Shown: positions 1 to 5,941, counted from the stretch's first letter. The stretch is 7,651 nucleotides of DNA from Firmicutes bacterium UBA6648 (GCA_002455605.1 DKLE01000219.1:1-7651); one strand, 5' to 3'. Program-made: numbers and translations. Notes: generated by a model not told the origin, from the letters alone.

Positions 1-12
1 GTTAAACTGCAT
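1..12 (-). CDS. 5' end of a cobalamin-riboswitch-controlled gene (partial)
   Basis: Only four codons (M-Q-F-N) lie in the window; the gene continues leftward past base 1. The start is supported by GGGGAG at 19-24 on the minus strand, six bases before the ATG. This is the first well-placed start downstream of the cobalamin aptamer and its terminator. Genes behind such leaders are usually corrinoid or cobalt transporters, cobalamin biosynthesis enzymes or B12-independent isozymes, but four residues cannot say which. A small CAGCTG/CAGCTG inverted repeat (about 38-56) lies just upstream of the ribosome binding site. Being a gene start is seen; its function is unknown. Confidence 0.6.
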
Positions 13-179
13 GTTTTTCTCCCCATATAATAAGCTTGCAGCTGGAAATTCAGCTGTAAACCTATTACTTCCTTTCTTAATCTTTATTTTTTAATTGAAT
101 GTCTGCTTCGGATTAGTGATATGCAATACAGCCGGAGCAGTAAAATTGAACGCTGATGCATATTTACAGCAGCGCACAT

Positions 180-215
180 AAAAACGGGCAGCAACCTAGA
201 ATGGTTGCTGCCCGT
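180..215 (-). terminator. Intrinsic terminator, probable riboswitch expression platform
   Basis: Read leftward, a perfect 13-bp GC-rich stem (203-215 with 184-196) closes a 6-nt loop and is followed by five U residues (180-184). There is no U-tract on the other strand, so it acts leftward only. It lies between the cobalamin aptamer and the partial gene at 1-12, where a ligand-dependent attenuator belongs. TGCTGU in the RNA (234-239) could pair with GCAGCA in the terminator's 5' arm as a weak antiterminator; that pairing is inference. The terminator itself is very clear. Confidence 0.85.
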
Positions 216-254
216 ATTGCAACAAAACAAATAACAGCAGTAAGACACTGCCTG

Positions 255-286
255 ACATCACCGTAATACCCGACGGCTTTTGATGT
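255..286 (-). other. Hairpin just 3' of the cobalamin aptamer
   Basis: Outer arms ACATCA (255-260) and TGATGT (281-286) enclose an inner stem CCGT/ACGG (261-264 with 273-276), with a one-sided 4-nt bulge and an 8-nt loop. It follows the P1 helix directly. This is where cobalamin riboswitches often place the hairpin whose loop (L13) kisses loop L5 of the aptamer, coupling ligand binding to expression. The pairing is visible; the kissing-loop role is inferred from position. Confidence 0.4.
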
Positions 287-289
287 ATT

Positions 290-461
290 CAGATATAAGC
301 AGGTCTTCCGGCTCTCGTATCATCACTGTTTCAACCCTTCCCAGAAAAATTCCAGTGGCTTAATAAAACAATTCCACGCTTACGGCGGCGGTTCCGCGAG
401 GGATTCTCACCCTCTTCCCTATTCTCCCGCATTTCTATAAACTATACGGGCACTTAATCTG
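290..461 (-). promoter_or_regulatory. Cobalamin (B12) riboswitch aptamer
   Basis: Read leftward, the conserved core elements occur in order: GGGAAGAGGGTGAGAATCCC (401-420), CGCGG and the CCGCCGCCGTAA segment, GCCACTGG with GGGAAGG, and the B12 box AGCCGGAAGACCTGC. The ends pair as helix P1 (CAGAT..TAAG at 453-461 with CTTA..ATCTG at 290-299), which sets the limits. In this RNA family adenosylcobalamin or a related corrinoid binds the leader and switches off the downstream gene. Here a strong terminator (180-215) precedes the start of a gene at 12. The motif set is diagnostic; which corrinoid is preferred cannot be read by eye. Confidence 0.93.
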
Positions 462-557
462 TTGTAATATTCTACTGTAATCATATCTGCCGCACAAAAT
501 ACATCCTTGTTTCCATGGCTTTCTGTGCAAGCAGCATAAATAATCGATTATTGTCTT

Positions 558-591
558 AAATAAATTTATTTTGACATATAAAGTCGACTTT
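558..591. repeat. Two AT-rich palindromes near the riboswitch start site
   Basis: AAATAAATTTATTT (558-571) and AAAGTCGACTTT (580-591) are both perfect palindromes. They lie just downstream, in the leftward sense, of the predicted -10 at 599-604. The second would cover roughly +1 to +12 of the riboswitch transcript. TGTC and GACA flank the first with a one-base asymmetry. They could be repressor sites acting besides the riboswitch, or chance symmetry in AT-rich DNA. No family assignment is possible. Confidence 0.35.
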
Positions 592-598
592 TATCTTT

Positions 599-627
599 AA
601 AATATCACAGCTGTTCTTTTATGTCAA
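599..627 (-). promoter_or_regulatory. Sigma-A-type promoter of the cobalamin-riboswitch transcript
   Basis: On the minus strand a consensus TTGACA (622-627) is followed after 17 bp by TATTTT (599-604). It lies between the araC stop codon and the aptamer, giving a leader of about 130 nt before helix P1. No other equally good leftward promoter is visible between araC and the aptamer. A box resembling the araC/MATE dyad touches its upstream edge (628-639). Confidence 0.6.
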
Positions 628-639
628 TATCTTTAGCTA
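628..639 (-). promoter_or_regulatory. Degenerate copy of the GTTAGCTTTAGCTAAC box next to a -35
   Basis: The minus strand reads TAGCTAAAGATA here. Aligned with the minus strand of the araC box (GTTAGCTAAAGCTAAC), 11 of 16 positions match, including an unbroken TAGCTAAAG. It directly adjoins the -35 of the riboswitch promoter, where AraC-type activators typically bind. The other two copies lie downstream of their promoters instead. A genuine third site is inference. Confidence 0.4.
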
Positions 640-671
640 TAAAGTTTCATGCTCCGAAAGTGTGAAGTGAT

Positions 672-1667
672 TTACTCACAGCTCCTTATAGCTCTGAGAT
701 ATTTTCCCGGATTGATACCGTATTTTTTTCTAAAAGCTGCAGCAAAATGACTGACATTTCCGTATCCAACCCTATATGCAGCTTCACTTACAGTGATTTC
801 ATTCTTATCCAATAAGAGTTTAGCCGATTCCAGTCTTCTATGTATGACATAATGATGAACTGATGTTTTGAATAATTCTCTAAATCCTTTTTTTAGTTTG
901 TACTCATTTATTCCCACCAGCTTAGACAGTTCCATTAAGGAAAGAGCTTCAGCCGTCCTGTTGTCCAATATTTTTTTTGCCTCATACACACATTGAATAT
1001 CTTCTGCCGATAAAGATGAACGATTTTGTTCGCTTCTTTGATGCAGGACCTCATGCAGATAAACAGCCGCCAATTCCAAAAGCTTCCCTTCCATATAAAG
1101 CTGTCTCAATGAGGCCGGATAAGGACAATTGAGCAACTGCTGTAAAATAACCTGCACGGAGGGCGTCATTCCATATCTTCCGTATGGAATGATTTGCTCT
1201 GTTGAGAACTCTTCTTCGCCCTCCCTCTGCACATCTCCCAGAATATCTTGTATCCTATCCAACGGCATCTTAATTTCTAAGATATGTATATTGCGCTTTG
1301 CCGGAAAAATACTTTGCTTTTTCGTTTCACTGCTTACACCTATATAGCTCTCCCCTGTAAGTAATTCAAAATCTTTTCCGCTCTCAGGCAAACCCCAATT
1401 CATATGTTCCCCTAAACAAAACAGAAGATCTAAATGTGGCTCCCTGGATATGCCGTGGATTTCTATCGGTTCACTAAAATTCATACCATAGTCGATAATC
1501 CTTATTCCCCTGCTAAGAGAGATGCCTGTCAATCTTCCCTCTCCAGCTTCTTCAGGTACCCGATACTCTATTTGCCCTCTGTTCAAATTGTATGCTGCAT
1601 TCCATGCATCACAAATGGAGCACAAATATTGATCTTTATTATTGGTAGTGTATTCATATTTTTTCAC
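672..1667 (-). CDS. AraC-family transcriptional regulator, PchR-like
   Basis: A 331-residue DNA-binding regulator. The last 110 residues form the AraC double helix-turn-helix: first HTH about 242-265 (LSKLVGINEYKLKKGFRELF), second about 291-315, then the signature VGYGNVSHFAAAFRKKYGINP (298-320, with the usual G-Y-x-x-x-S-x-F-x-x-A-F pattern). The INEYKLKKGFRE stretch is typical of the PchR/YbtA subgroup, whose characterised members sense ferri-siderophores and activate uptake genes. The N-terminal 220 residues are the likely ligand/dimer domain and are not recognisable beyond that. The GTG start at 1667 has GGGAGG ten bases upstream. An ATG at 1672 lies closer to it but gives only Met-Pro-stop. 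The gene is divergent from tetR and transcribed toward the cobalamin leader, with no obvious terminator between. Iron or corrinoid sensing is inference from the subgroup. Confidence 0.9.
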   Translation of the reverse strand: MKKYEYTTNNKDQYLCSICDAWNAAYNLNRGQIEYRVPEEAGEGRLTGISLSRGIRIIDYGMNFSEPIEIHGISREPHLDLLFCLGEHMNWGLPESGKDFELLTGESYIGVSSETKKQSIFPAKRNIHILEIKMPLDRIQDILGDVQREGEEEFSTEQIIPYGRYGMTPSVQVILQQLLNCPYPASLRQLYMEGKLLELAAVYLHEVLHQRSEQNRSSLSAEDIQCVYEAKKILDNRTAEALSLMELSKLVGINEYKLKKGFRELFKTSVHHYVIHRRLESAKLLLDKNEITVSEAAYRVGYGNVSHFAAAFRKKYGINPGKYLRAIRSCE

Positions 1668-1710
1668 GGCATTTGTTCCTCCCTATTGCAGCATAAATTT
1701 TGCAAATCAA

Positions 1711-1726
1711 GTTAGCTTTAGCTAAC
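1711..1726. promoter_or_regulatory. Shared dyad box GTTAGCTTTAGCTAAC, copy 1 (araC leader)
   Basis: A 16-bp inverted repeat: 7-bp arms GTTAGCT/AGCTAAC around TT. The identical 16 bases recur upstream of the MATE gene (2615-2630). It sits downstream of the araC -10 and 44 bp before its GTG, so a bound protein would block early elongation or initiation. It could also fold in RNA as a 6-bp stem with a UAAA-type loop. The binder is unknown. Autoregulation by the AraC protein is the simplest idea. The GGTTAG/CTAACC half-sites also recall DtxR-type iron boxes, though with wider spacing. Confidence 0.65.
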
Positions 1727-1742
1727 CCAAATCTTATCATTA

Positions 1743-1770
1743 ATTATATAGACTGTCAATTCCTTGTAAA
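1743..1770 (-). promoter_or_regulatory. araC promoter
   Basis: On the minus strand TTTACA (1765-1770) is followed after 16 bp by a perfect TATAAT (1743-1748). An overlapping alternative is TTGACA (1754-1759), 17 bp, TAAGAT (1731-1736). Either puts the start site within about 0-15 bp of the dyad box at 1711-1726, consistent with control of araC through that box. Confidence 0.6.
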
Positions 1771-1825
1771 TAAATTGGTTTTTATTTTAACGAATTTAAC
1801 AAAATTCAATAATAGAAAGTAAGTA

Positions 1826-1854
1826 TTGACAAAAATAAAAAGTCATGATAAATT
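1826..1854 (+). promoter_or_regulatory. tetR promoter
   Basis: A consensus TTGACA (1826-1831) is followed after 17 bp by TAAATT (1849-1854), 50 bp ahead of the tetR start codon. The -10 is the first part of the 40-bp palindrome, so occupancy of that operator would exclude RNA polymerase. Confidence 0.65.
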
Positions 1855-1888
1855 CATAACAGTGTTATATAACACTGTTATGAATTTA
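1849..1888. promoter_or_regulatory. 40-bp perfect palindromic operator of tetR
   Basis: Bases 1849-1868 and 1869-1888 are exact reverse complements, giving 20-bp arms with no spacer. Within it lie two adjacent 13-bp dyads, ATAACAGTGTTAT (1856-1868) and ATAACACTGTTAT (1869-1881), differing only in the central base. TetR-family dimers bind such dyads, so two dimers side by side are likely. It covers the -10 and predicted start site and ends 15 bp before the tetR ATG. Autorepression is inferred from position. No second copy is seen ahead of the MATE gene. Confidence 0.8.
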
Positions 1889-1903
1889 AATAAGAGGTGA
1901 ATT

Positions 1904-2524
1904 ATGGCAAAGAAATTGGAAGGCGTTACAGATAAATTACTTGCCTGTGCTAAACAAGAGTTCTTAGAAAAAGGCTACAAGGATGCATCCCTTCGTGTCA
2001 TTGCAGAAAATGCAAATACCAGTACCAGCTCTATATATACAAGATTTAAGGATAAAGAAGGATTATTTAACGCTATCGTAAAATTGACTGCCCATAACTT
2101 CGAATGTAAATTTAGAGAAGAGATACACATTTTTGATAAAATGGCACCTATGAATTGGGATAAAATGCTGGAATATACGGATGGCCTTCAACACCTGCTT
2201 GTAAACATCATTTATGATGATTTTTCTGCTTTCAAGCTGCTGGTTTGTCATGCAGAAGGAACTATGTTTTCAGATTTCATACATAATATTGTTGAATACG
2301 ATGTGGAATATACTCTTAAATATATTGAAGCCATAGGCAATGATGCTATTACTTCAGGACGGCTCACACCGGAGCTCTTACACATGCTATGCAGTTCCTA
2401 TTGGTCCGGCATTTTTGAAATTGTTGTCCACGATATGAACAAAGCCGATGCAATCATATATATTCATCAGCTTCAGCGGTTTTTTCGGTGCGGATGGCTG
2501 GATATATTTTCGTCCTCTTATTAA
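1904..2524 (+). CDS. TetR/AcrR-family transcriptional repressor
   Basis: A 206-residue protein with the TetR N-terminal DNA-binding domain at residues 5-60: a first helix ending in FLEKGYKDAS, then a helix-turn-helix (about 28-47) ending in the hallmark SSIYTRFKDKEGLF (42-55). The remaining 150 residues are helical and variable, as usual for the ligand/dimerisation domain, so the inducer cannot be guessed from sequence. Length is normal. The ATG has GAGGTG (1894-1899) four bases upstream. It is the only gene preceded by the 40-bp palindrome and is probably autorepressed. The MATE exporter begins 124 bp downstream on the same strand. TetR/MATE pairs usually form drug- or metabolite-responsive efflux units, and readthrough from tetR would couple the two. 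Direct control of the exporter by this protein is not shown, since its operator is absent there. Confidence 0.9.
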   Translation: MAKKLEGVTDKLLACAKQEFLEKGYKDASLRVIAENANTSTSSIYTRFKDKEGLFNAIVKLTAHNFECKFREEIHIFDKMAPMNWDKMLEYTDGLQHLLVNIIYDDFSAFKLLVCHAEGTMFSDFIHNIVEYDVEYTLKYIEAIGNDAITSGRLTPELLHMLCSSYWSGIFEIVVHDMNKADAIIYIHQLQRFFRCGWLDIFSSSY

Positions 2525-2578
2525 TTTATATTTTATTAAAATTATGTTTCTTAGCTCACAATTTAACCTAAATAAATA

Positions 2579-2598
2579 AGACGGTCTTTCAGCCGTCT
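2579..2598. other. Inverted repeat between tetR and the MATE gene
   Basis: AGACGG (2579-2584) and CCGTCT (2593-2598) form a 6-bp stem with an 8-nt loop. No U-tract follows on either strand, so if it terminates tetR it does so weakly. It fills the space where a -35 and spacer would lie ahead of the TATAAT at 2598, so it might instead be an operator for the MATE promoter. The evidence does not decide between these. Confidence 0.35.
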
Positions 2599-2603
2599 AT
2601 AAT
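2598..2603 (+). promoter_or_regulatory. -10 element of a MATE promoter with no good -35
   Basis: A perfect TATAAT lies 45 bp before the MATE start codon. At 16-18 bp upstream there are only AT-rich bases (AATAAG at 2575-2580), and no TG extension is present. Such a promoter would be weak unless helped by an activator, or the gene relies on readthrough from tetR. The dyad box starts 11 bp downstream, as it does relative to the araC promoter. Confidence 0.45.
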
Positions 2604-2613
2604 TAAGCAATCG

Positions 2614-2631
2614 GGTTAGCTTTAGCTAACC
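2614..2631. promoter_or_regulatory. Shared dyad box GTTAGCTTTAGCTAAC, copy 2 (MATE leader)
   Basis: All 16 bases of the araC-leader box recur here, extended by one pair to 8-bp arms (GGTTAGCT/AGCTAACC). It lies between the predicted MATE start site and its ribosome binding site (GGGAGG, 2634-2639), two bases before the purine-rich run. A protein bound here would block transcription; as RNA hairpin it could affect ribosome access. An exact 16-base match in two leaders about 900 bp apart is not expected by chance and argues for one common regulator. Confidence 0.7.
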
Positions 2632-2648
2632 AAGGGAGGAAAATTTTT

Positions 2649-4028
2649 ATGGAACAAATAATGGATACACGAACTAAATTGTTAAACGAAAAACCTTTTA
2701 ATCTGATGATCTCTCTGAGCTTACCTGCCATTGTGGGTATGGTAGTAATCGGCCTATATAATTTTATGGATGCTGTATTTGTCGGTCAGATGATCTCACC
2801 CCAAGCAATGGGTGCTGTTACAGTGTCCTATCCTTTTACATTAGTCAACAGTGCTATTGCTACCTTGATAGGTGTGGGATCTGCTTCCGTATTATCCCGG
2901 GCTATCGGTAAAAAAGATCAGACTACAGTGGATAAAATCATGGGAAATTTAACTATGAGTGTTTTCTTACTGTCCCTAATCATAACTGTTATAGGGATGC
3001 TTTTTACCCGTCAAATTCTTCTTTTGTCCGGCGCAAAAGGGGAAATTCTCGAAAATGCCGTTCTTTACCTTCGCATTATTTTCGCGGGTTCTATATTTGT
3101 CAACTTTGCACAGGCGGCAAATATGGTTATGCGAGGGGAAGGACTTTTGAAACGGGCTATGATAATTATGGGAGCCGGAGCACTTCTCAATATTATTCTG
3201 GATCCCATCATGATAACCATTACCCACAGTATCACCGGTGCAGCTTACGCCACGGTTATTGCTCAGATTGTTCAAGCATTGGTTACCGTTTGGTATTTCG
3301 TAAGGAAAAGTAAAAATGTTCGCATTCATTCTATCAGCCTGGATAGAACATTGATGCCTCAAGTTCTTTCGGTAGGAATTTCCGCCATGCTCATGCAGCT
3401 TATGCAGCTTATTCAACAAACTATCATGTATAGCACCGCTGCAAGCTACGGAGGAAATGAATGGCAGATTATTCTGGGCGCCTGCCTCAGAATTCAAGCC
3501 TTTGCTTTTATTCCTCTCTGGGGAATAAGCCAGGGTTTTCAGCCAGCAGTGGGAACAAATTATGGAGCAAAAGATTATTCTCGTGTAAGGAAAATCACAA
3601 GCACGTTTATTATGGGTACTACCGTTTTTTCTTTACTATTTTATATTCCGGTTATGCTCTTTCCGAAAGCTATGCTTTCCATGTTTATAACGGATAATAT
3701 CACCGCTCAAATGGGCATCGGCAGCCTAAGGCTATTCTTTTCTACTTATATTTTGCTTGGAGTTATGATTTTATCTATAACACTATTTCAATCCTTAGGA
3801 AAAGGCGGAATTGCCGCTATGCTCACATTATTCCGTCAAATTATATTTTTCATTCCTCTTGCTCTTGTACTTCCTGGAATTGGAGGATTAGGCGTGCAAG
3901 GCGTGTTCTGGGCCCCAGTGATTACAGATATGGGTATTCTTATACTATGCTTCATTTTAATTACAAAAGAATTTGCTAAAATGAATAAACCAAAAAGCTT
4001 GAACTATGCAGTGAATAAAGTAAGCTGA
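2649..4028 (+). CDS. MATE-family multidrug/metabolite efflux transporter
   Basis: A 459-residue inner-membrane protein with about twelve hydrophobic segments in two similar halves, as in MATE exporters driven by Na+ or H+. Family marks: a first segment with an acidic residue (LYNFMDAVFVGQ, 36-47; D41), the short MRGEG loop (161-165), the conserved stretch between halves (QGFQPAVGTNYGAKDYSRVR, 295-314), and FQSLGKGG (380-387). It has full length and no signal peptide; it resembles the MepA/NorM-type branch. The ATG at 2649 has GGGAGG nine bases upstream; M5 is a poorer alternative. The shared dyad box lies in its leader and tetR directly precedes it. Substrate is unknown; antimicrobials, or given the PchR-like neighbour perhaps a siderophore or corrinoid-related compound, are guesses. 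Its stop codon abuts the group II intron. Confidence 0.92.
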   Translation: MEQIMDTRTKLLNEKPFNLMISLSLPAIVGMVVIGLYNFMDAVFVGQMISPQAMGAVTVSYPFTLVNSAIATLIGVGSASVLSRAIGKKDQTTVDKIMGNLTMSVFLLSLIITVIGMLFTRQILLLSGAKGEILENAVLYLRIIFAGSIFVNFAQAANMVMRGEGLLKRAMIIMGAGALLNIILDPIMITITHSITGAAYATVIAQIVQALVTVWYFVRKSKNVRIHSISLDRTLMPQVLSVGISAMLMQLMQLIQQTIMYSTAASYGGNEWQIILGACLRIQAFAFIPLWGISQGFQPAVGTNYGAKDYSRVRKITSTFIMGTTVFSLLFYIPVMLFPKAMLSMFITDNITAQMGIGSLRLFFSTYILLGVMILSITLFQSLGKGGIAAMLTLFRQIIFFIPLALVLPGIGGLGVQGVFWAPVITDMGILILCFILITKEFAKMNKPKSLNYAVNKVS

Positions 4029-4036
4029 ATCGGGTA

Positions 4037-4069
4037 GGAGGTAGATAATTATTTTATCTACCGACCTCC
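4037..4069 (-). ncRNA. Group II intron domain VI
   Basis: A 9-bp stem (4040-4048 with 4054-4062) with a 5-nt loop, extended by GGAG/CTCC outer pairing with a small bulge. It lies between domain V and the intron 3' end, as domain VI does. Class C introns can splice by hydrolysis, so a branch-point A is not assigned. Confidence 0.65.
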
Positions 4070-4071
4070 CA

Positions 4072-4105
4072 CACCACCGTACGTACGGTTCCGTATACGG
4101 CGGTT
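4072..4105 (-). ncRNA. Group II intron domain V (catalytic hairpin)
   Basis: Read leftward: a 9-bp lower stem ACCGCCGTA/TACGGTGGT, a 2-nt CG bulge on the 3' side, a 4-bp upper stem TACG/CGTA and a GAAC tetraloop. This is the standard 34-nt domain V layout with its two-base bulge. The triad in the lower stem reads CGC rather than AGC, as in class C introns. It begins three bases after the reverse transcriptase stop codon. Confidence 0.85.
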
Positions 4106-4107
4106 CT

Positions 4108-5526
4108 TTAGTTTACACATATTTTCAGATATTGCTCCGTGAGTGTTATAAATCCAAACTCACGGAGTCTTTTATTGTTAAATGCGGTTTGTAGCACAAA
4201 ATATCCACTGCAATACCAGTTTCCATTTCGCATATTAGCACAGATCCATGCTTTTTCTTTCTCCACACCTAACTTTTTAAGGTTACTAAATCTAGTTTTC
4301 ACTTTCTTCCATTGTTTCCAATAAATGCACCTTATTCTATGCCGTAACCATTCATCAACTTTACTTAGCGTACTTTTCATATCTGCCATTGCAAAATAAT
4401 TTACCCATCCTCTAATGAATTGTGTTAATTTCAATGCTCTGTGTTCATTTCCCCATCCGTTATTTCTCGATGTGAGTTCTTTCAACTTTGCTTTCATTTT
4501 TACTATCGATTTGGGATGTACTCTTAATCTACATTTCCCTTTGTATCTATAGAAGCTGTAGCCAAGATATTTCACTTTGTTGATATGTGCCACTTTAGTT
4601 TTCTCTCGGTTTACTTTTAGAAAAAGTTTTCCTTCGATAAACGGTATGATATTTTCTAAGGTTCTTACTGCACTCTTCTTGCTTTTGCAGAAAATCATAC
4701 AATCGTCCGCATAGCGCACAAATCTGTGCCCTCTGCCTTCTAATTCCTTATCCAATTCATTCAGCATGATATTACTAAGCAGTGGACTTAACGGTCCCCC
4801 TTGAGGCATTCCAACATGTGTCTTTTCAAACATTCCATTTCTAATTACTCCCGCATTGAGATATTTATGGATAAGCGATATAACTCTGCCATCCTTGATG
4901 GTACGTGATAACACTTCAATAAGTTTGCTCTGACACACTGTATCAAAAAATTTCTCTAAATCTATATCTACCACGTATACATAGCCTTCATTAACTTCCT
5001 GTTGGCACTGTTTCAATGCATTGTGTGCACCTCGTTTTGGTCGAAAACCATAACTGTTCTCCGAGAACTGTTCCTCATATATGGGGGAAAGTACCTGTGT
5101 AATAGCCTGTTGAAATACACGGTCAACCACTGTTGGTACACCCAGTTTTCGGGTTTCGCCTTTAGTTTCTTTGGGTATTTCTACCCTACGGACTGGATTG
5201 GGTTTGTATTTCCCATTCTTTAACTTTTGAATAAGTTGCTTTTGATTGTCTTTGAGAAACCATAGAAGTTCATCCACGCTCATCCCATCCACACCGCCTG
5301 CTCCTTTGTTGGATTTTACTTTCTTATATGCCTTATTAAGGTTATCCGATTGCAAAATCTCTTCCAACAGTTCGTCCTTCTGAAAATCTGCCATGATGTC
5401 GTTGTTTTCAGTAATCCTCGAATAAGTGGACACTTCTGCATACTCTTTCTGTTCCGCAGATACCATTTGCAGATAGTCCTCAATATGAAGTTGTCTGTCC
5501 TTAATTTCATTCTTAGTTACATTCAT
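4108..5526 (-). CDS. ltrA: Group II intron reverse transcriptase/maturase
   Basis: A 472-residue intron-encoded protein that helps the intron RNA fold and splice and copies it into DNA at new sites. RT motifs run in order: the NKGAGGVDGM region (73-82), RRVEIPK and LGVPTVVDR (113-136), motif A VVDIDLEKFFD (185-195), GMPQGGPLSPLLSN (239-252), and the catalytic YADD (272-275). The maturase/thumb domain follows (about 335-440: RLRVHPKSI, QFIRGWVNYF, WLRHRIRCIYWKQWKKVKTR). There is no HNH endonuclease, typical of class C. An N-terminal extension of about 55 residues precedes the first RT block. The ATG at 5526 has AGGAG ten bases upstream; the internal Met45 has no ribosome binding site. The gene lies in the domain IV position of the ribozyme and is not disrupted. 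Confidence 0.93.
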   Translation of the reverse strand: MNVTKNEIKDRQLHIEDYLQMVSAEQKEYAEVSTYSRITENNDIMADFQKDELLEEILQSDNLNKAYKKVKSNKGAGGVDGMSVDELLWFLKDNQKQLIQKLKNGKYKPNPVRRVEIPKETKGETRKLGVPTVVDRVFQQAITQVLSPIYEEQFSENSYGFRPKRGAHNALKQCQQEVNEGYVYVVDIDLEKFFDTVCQSKLIEVLSRTIKDGRVISLIHKYLNAGVIRNGMFEKTHVGMPQGGPLSPLLSNIMLNELDKELEGRGHRFVRYADDCMIFCKSKKSAVRTLENIIPFIEGKLFLKVNREKTKVAHINKVKYLGYSFYRYKGKCRLRVHPKSIVKMKAKLKELTSRNNGWGNEHRALKLTQFIRGWVNYFAMADMKSTLSKVDEWLRHRIRCIYWKQWKKVKTRFSNLKKLGVEKEKAWICANMRNGNWYCSGYFVLQTAFNNKRLREFGFITLTEQYLKICVN

Positions 5527-5938
5527 TTACTCACATCTCCTAAAGTTTAGTCCTTCCCAACTCATTTGCAACTGCATTGGTACTATGACCTCTGCTCACT
5601 TCTCATGATAAATCTTGTTTCAACCATAACCGCAAATGTTGTATTGCTTTTGGCTATGTCCCTGAGACCTCCCCAGGTAAGAACGCAATCTTCCTCTCCA
5701 TCTATCTGCCATATTTACCACAGTTAATTCCGAGTAGTTATTGGACTTTGACTTGAAGTGCAGCCTTATCCTTAACTGTAGCCTGATATGATTTCTGTTC
5801 GTCACACCAGAGATTTGCCGTCCGGCTTCCTTCAGATTCGCAATCGCTCACGACACCCTTGCCATTGGCTATGTCTTTCCCACTACTAGGGCAGACTAGG
5901 GACTTTAACCCATAAGATTGCGCCCATGCTGGGCGCAC
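5527..5938 (-). ncRNA. Group II intron 5' ribozyme part (domains I to IV start)
   Basis: Non-coding intron RNA upstream of the maturase gene. It starts with the GCGCCC-AGCAT-GGGCGC hairpin (5919-5936 region) and contains stretches familiar from related clostridial introns, such as GACATAGCCAATGGCAAGGG, ATAGATGGAGAGG and TTACCTGGGGAGGTCT. These build domains I to III and the base of domain IV. No convincing gene overlaps it; short open frames here are incidental. Exon-binding sites were not assigned by eye. Confidence 0.8.
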
Positions 5939-5941
5939 ACT

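Larger units (their letters stand above)
4029..5938 (-). mobile_element. Group IIC intron, apparently complete
   Basis: A leftward self-splicing retroelement of about 1.9 kb. The 5' end reads GTGTGCGCCCAGCATGGGCG; both GTGTG (from 5940) and GTGCG (from 5938) fit the GUGYG consensus, and 5938 places GU directly before the GCGCCC/GGGCGC stem. A ribozyme 5' part (about 5527-5938), the reverse transcriptase gene, domain V (4072-4105) and domain VI (4037-4069) follow. The 3' end is near 4029, as ...CCGAT, giving the usual AY end; a few bases of uncertainty remain. Class C is supported by the RT type without endonuclease domain, the CGC triad in domain V, and insertion directly after a terminator hairpin (5948-5974), the preferred target of this class. 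All parts look intact, so activity is plausible. Confidence 0.88.

Noticed and set aside
571..603. TTGACA (571-576) as a rightward promoter.
   Set aside because: No good -10 follows at 16-18 bp, and the only downstream gene (araC) is on the other strand.
640..660. Tiny leftward frame MKLYS after the araC stop, preceded by CGGAG.
   Set aside because: Five codons only, with the putative ribosome binding site almost touching the ATG; no support for a gene.
2976..3497. 173-codon leftward open frame inside the MATE gene.
   Set aside because: It is antisense to a clear transporter gene, has no ribosome binding site of note, and its translation shows no recognisable protein pattern.
3774..3788. 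ATAACACTATT inside the MATE gene, one base from the tetR operator half-site.
   Set aside because: It is a single half-site in coding sequence without dyad symmetry; chance match in AT-rich DNA.
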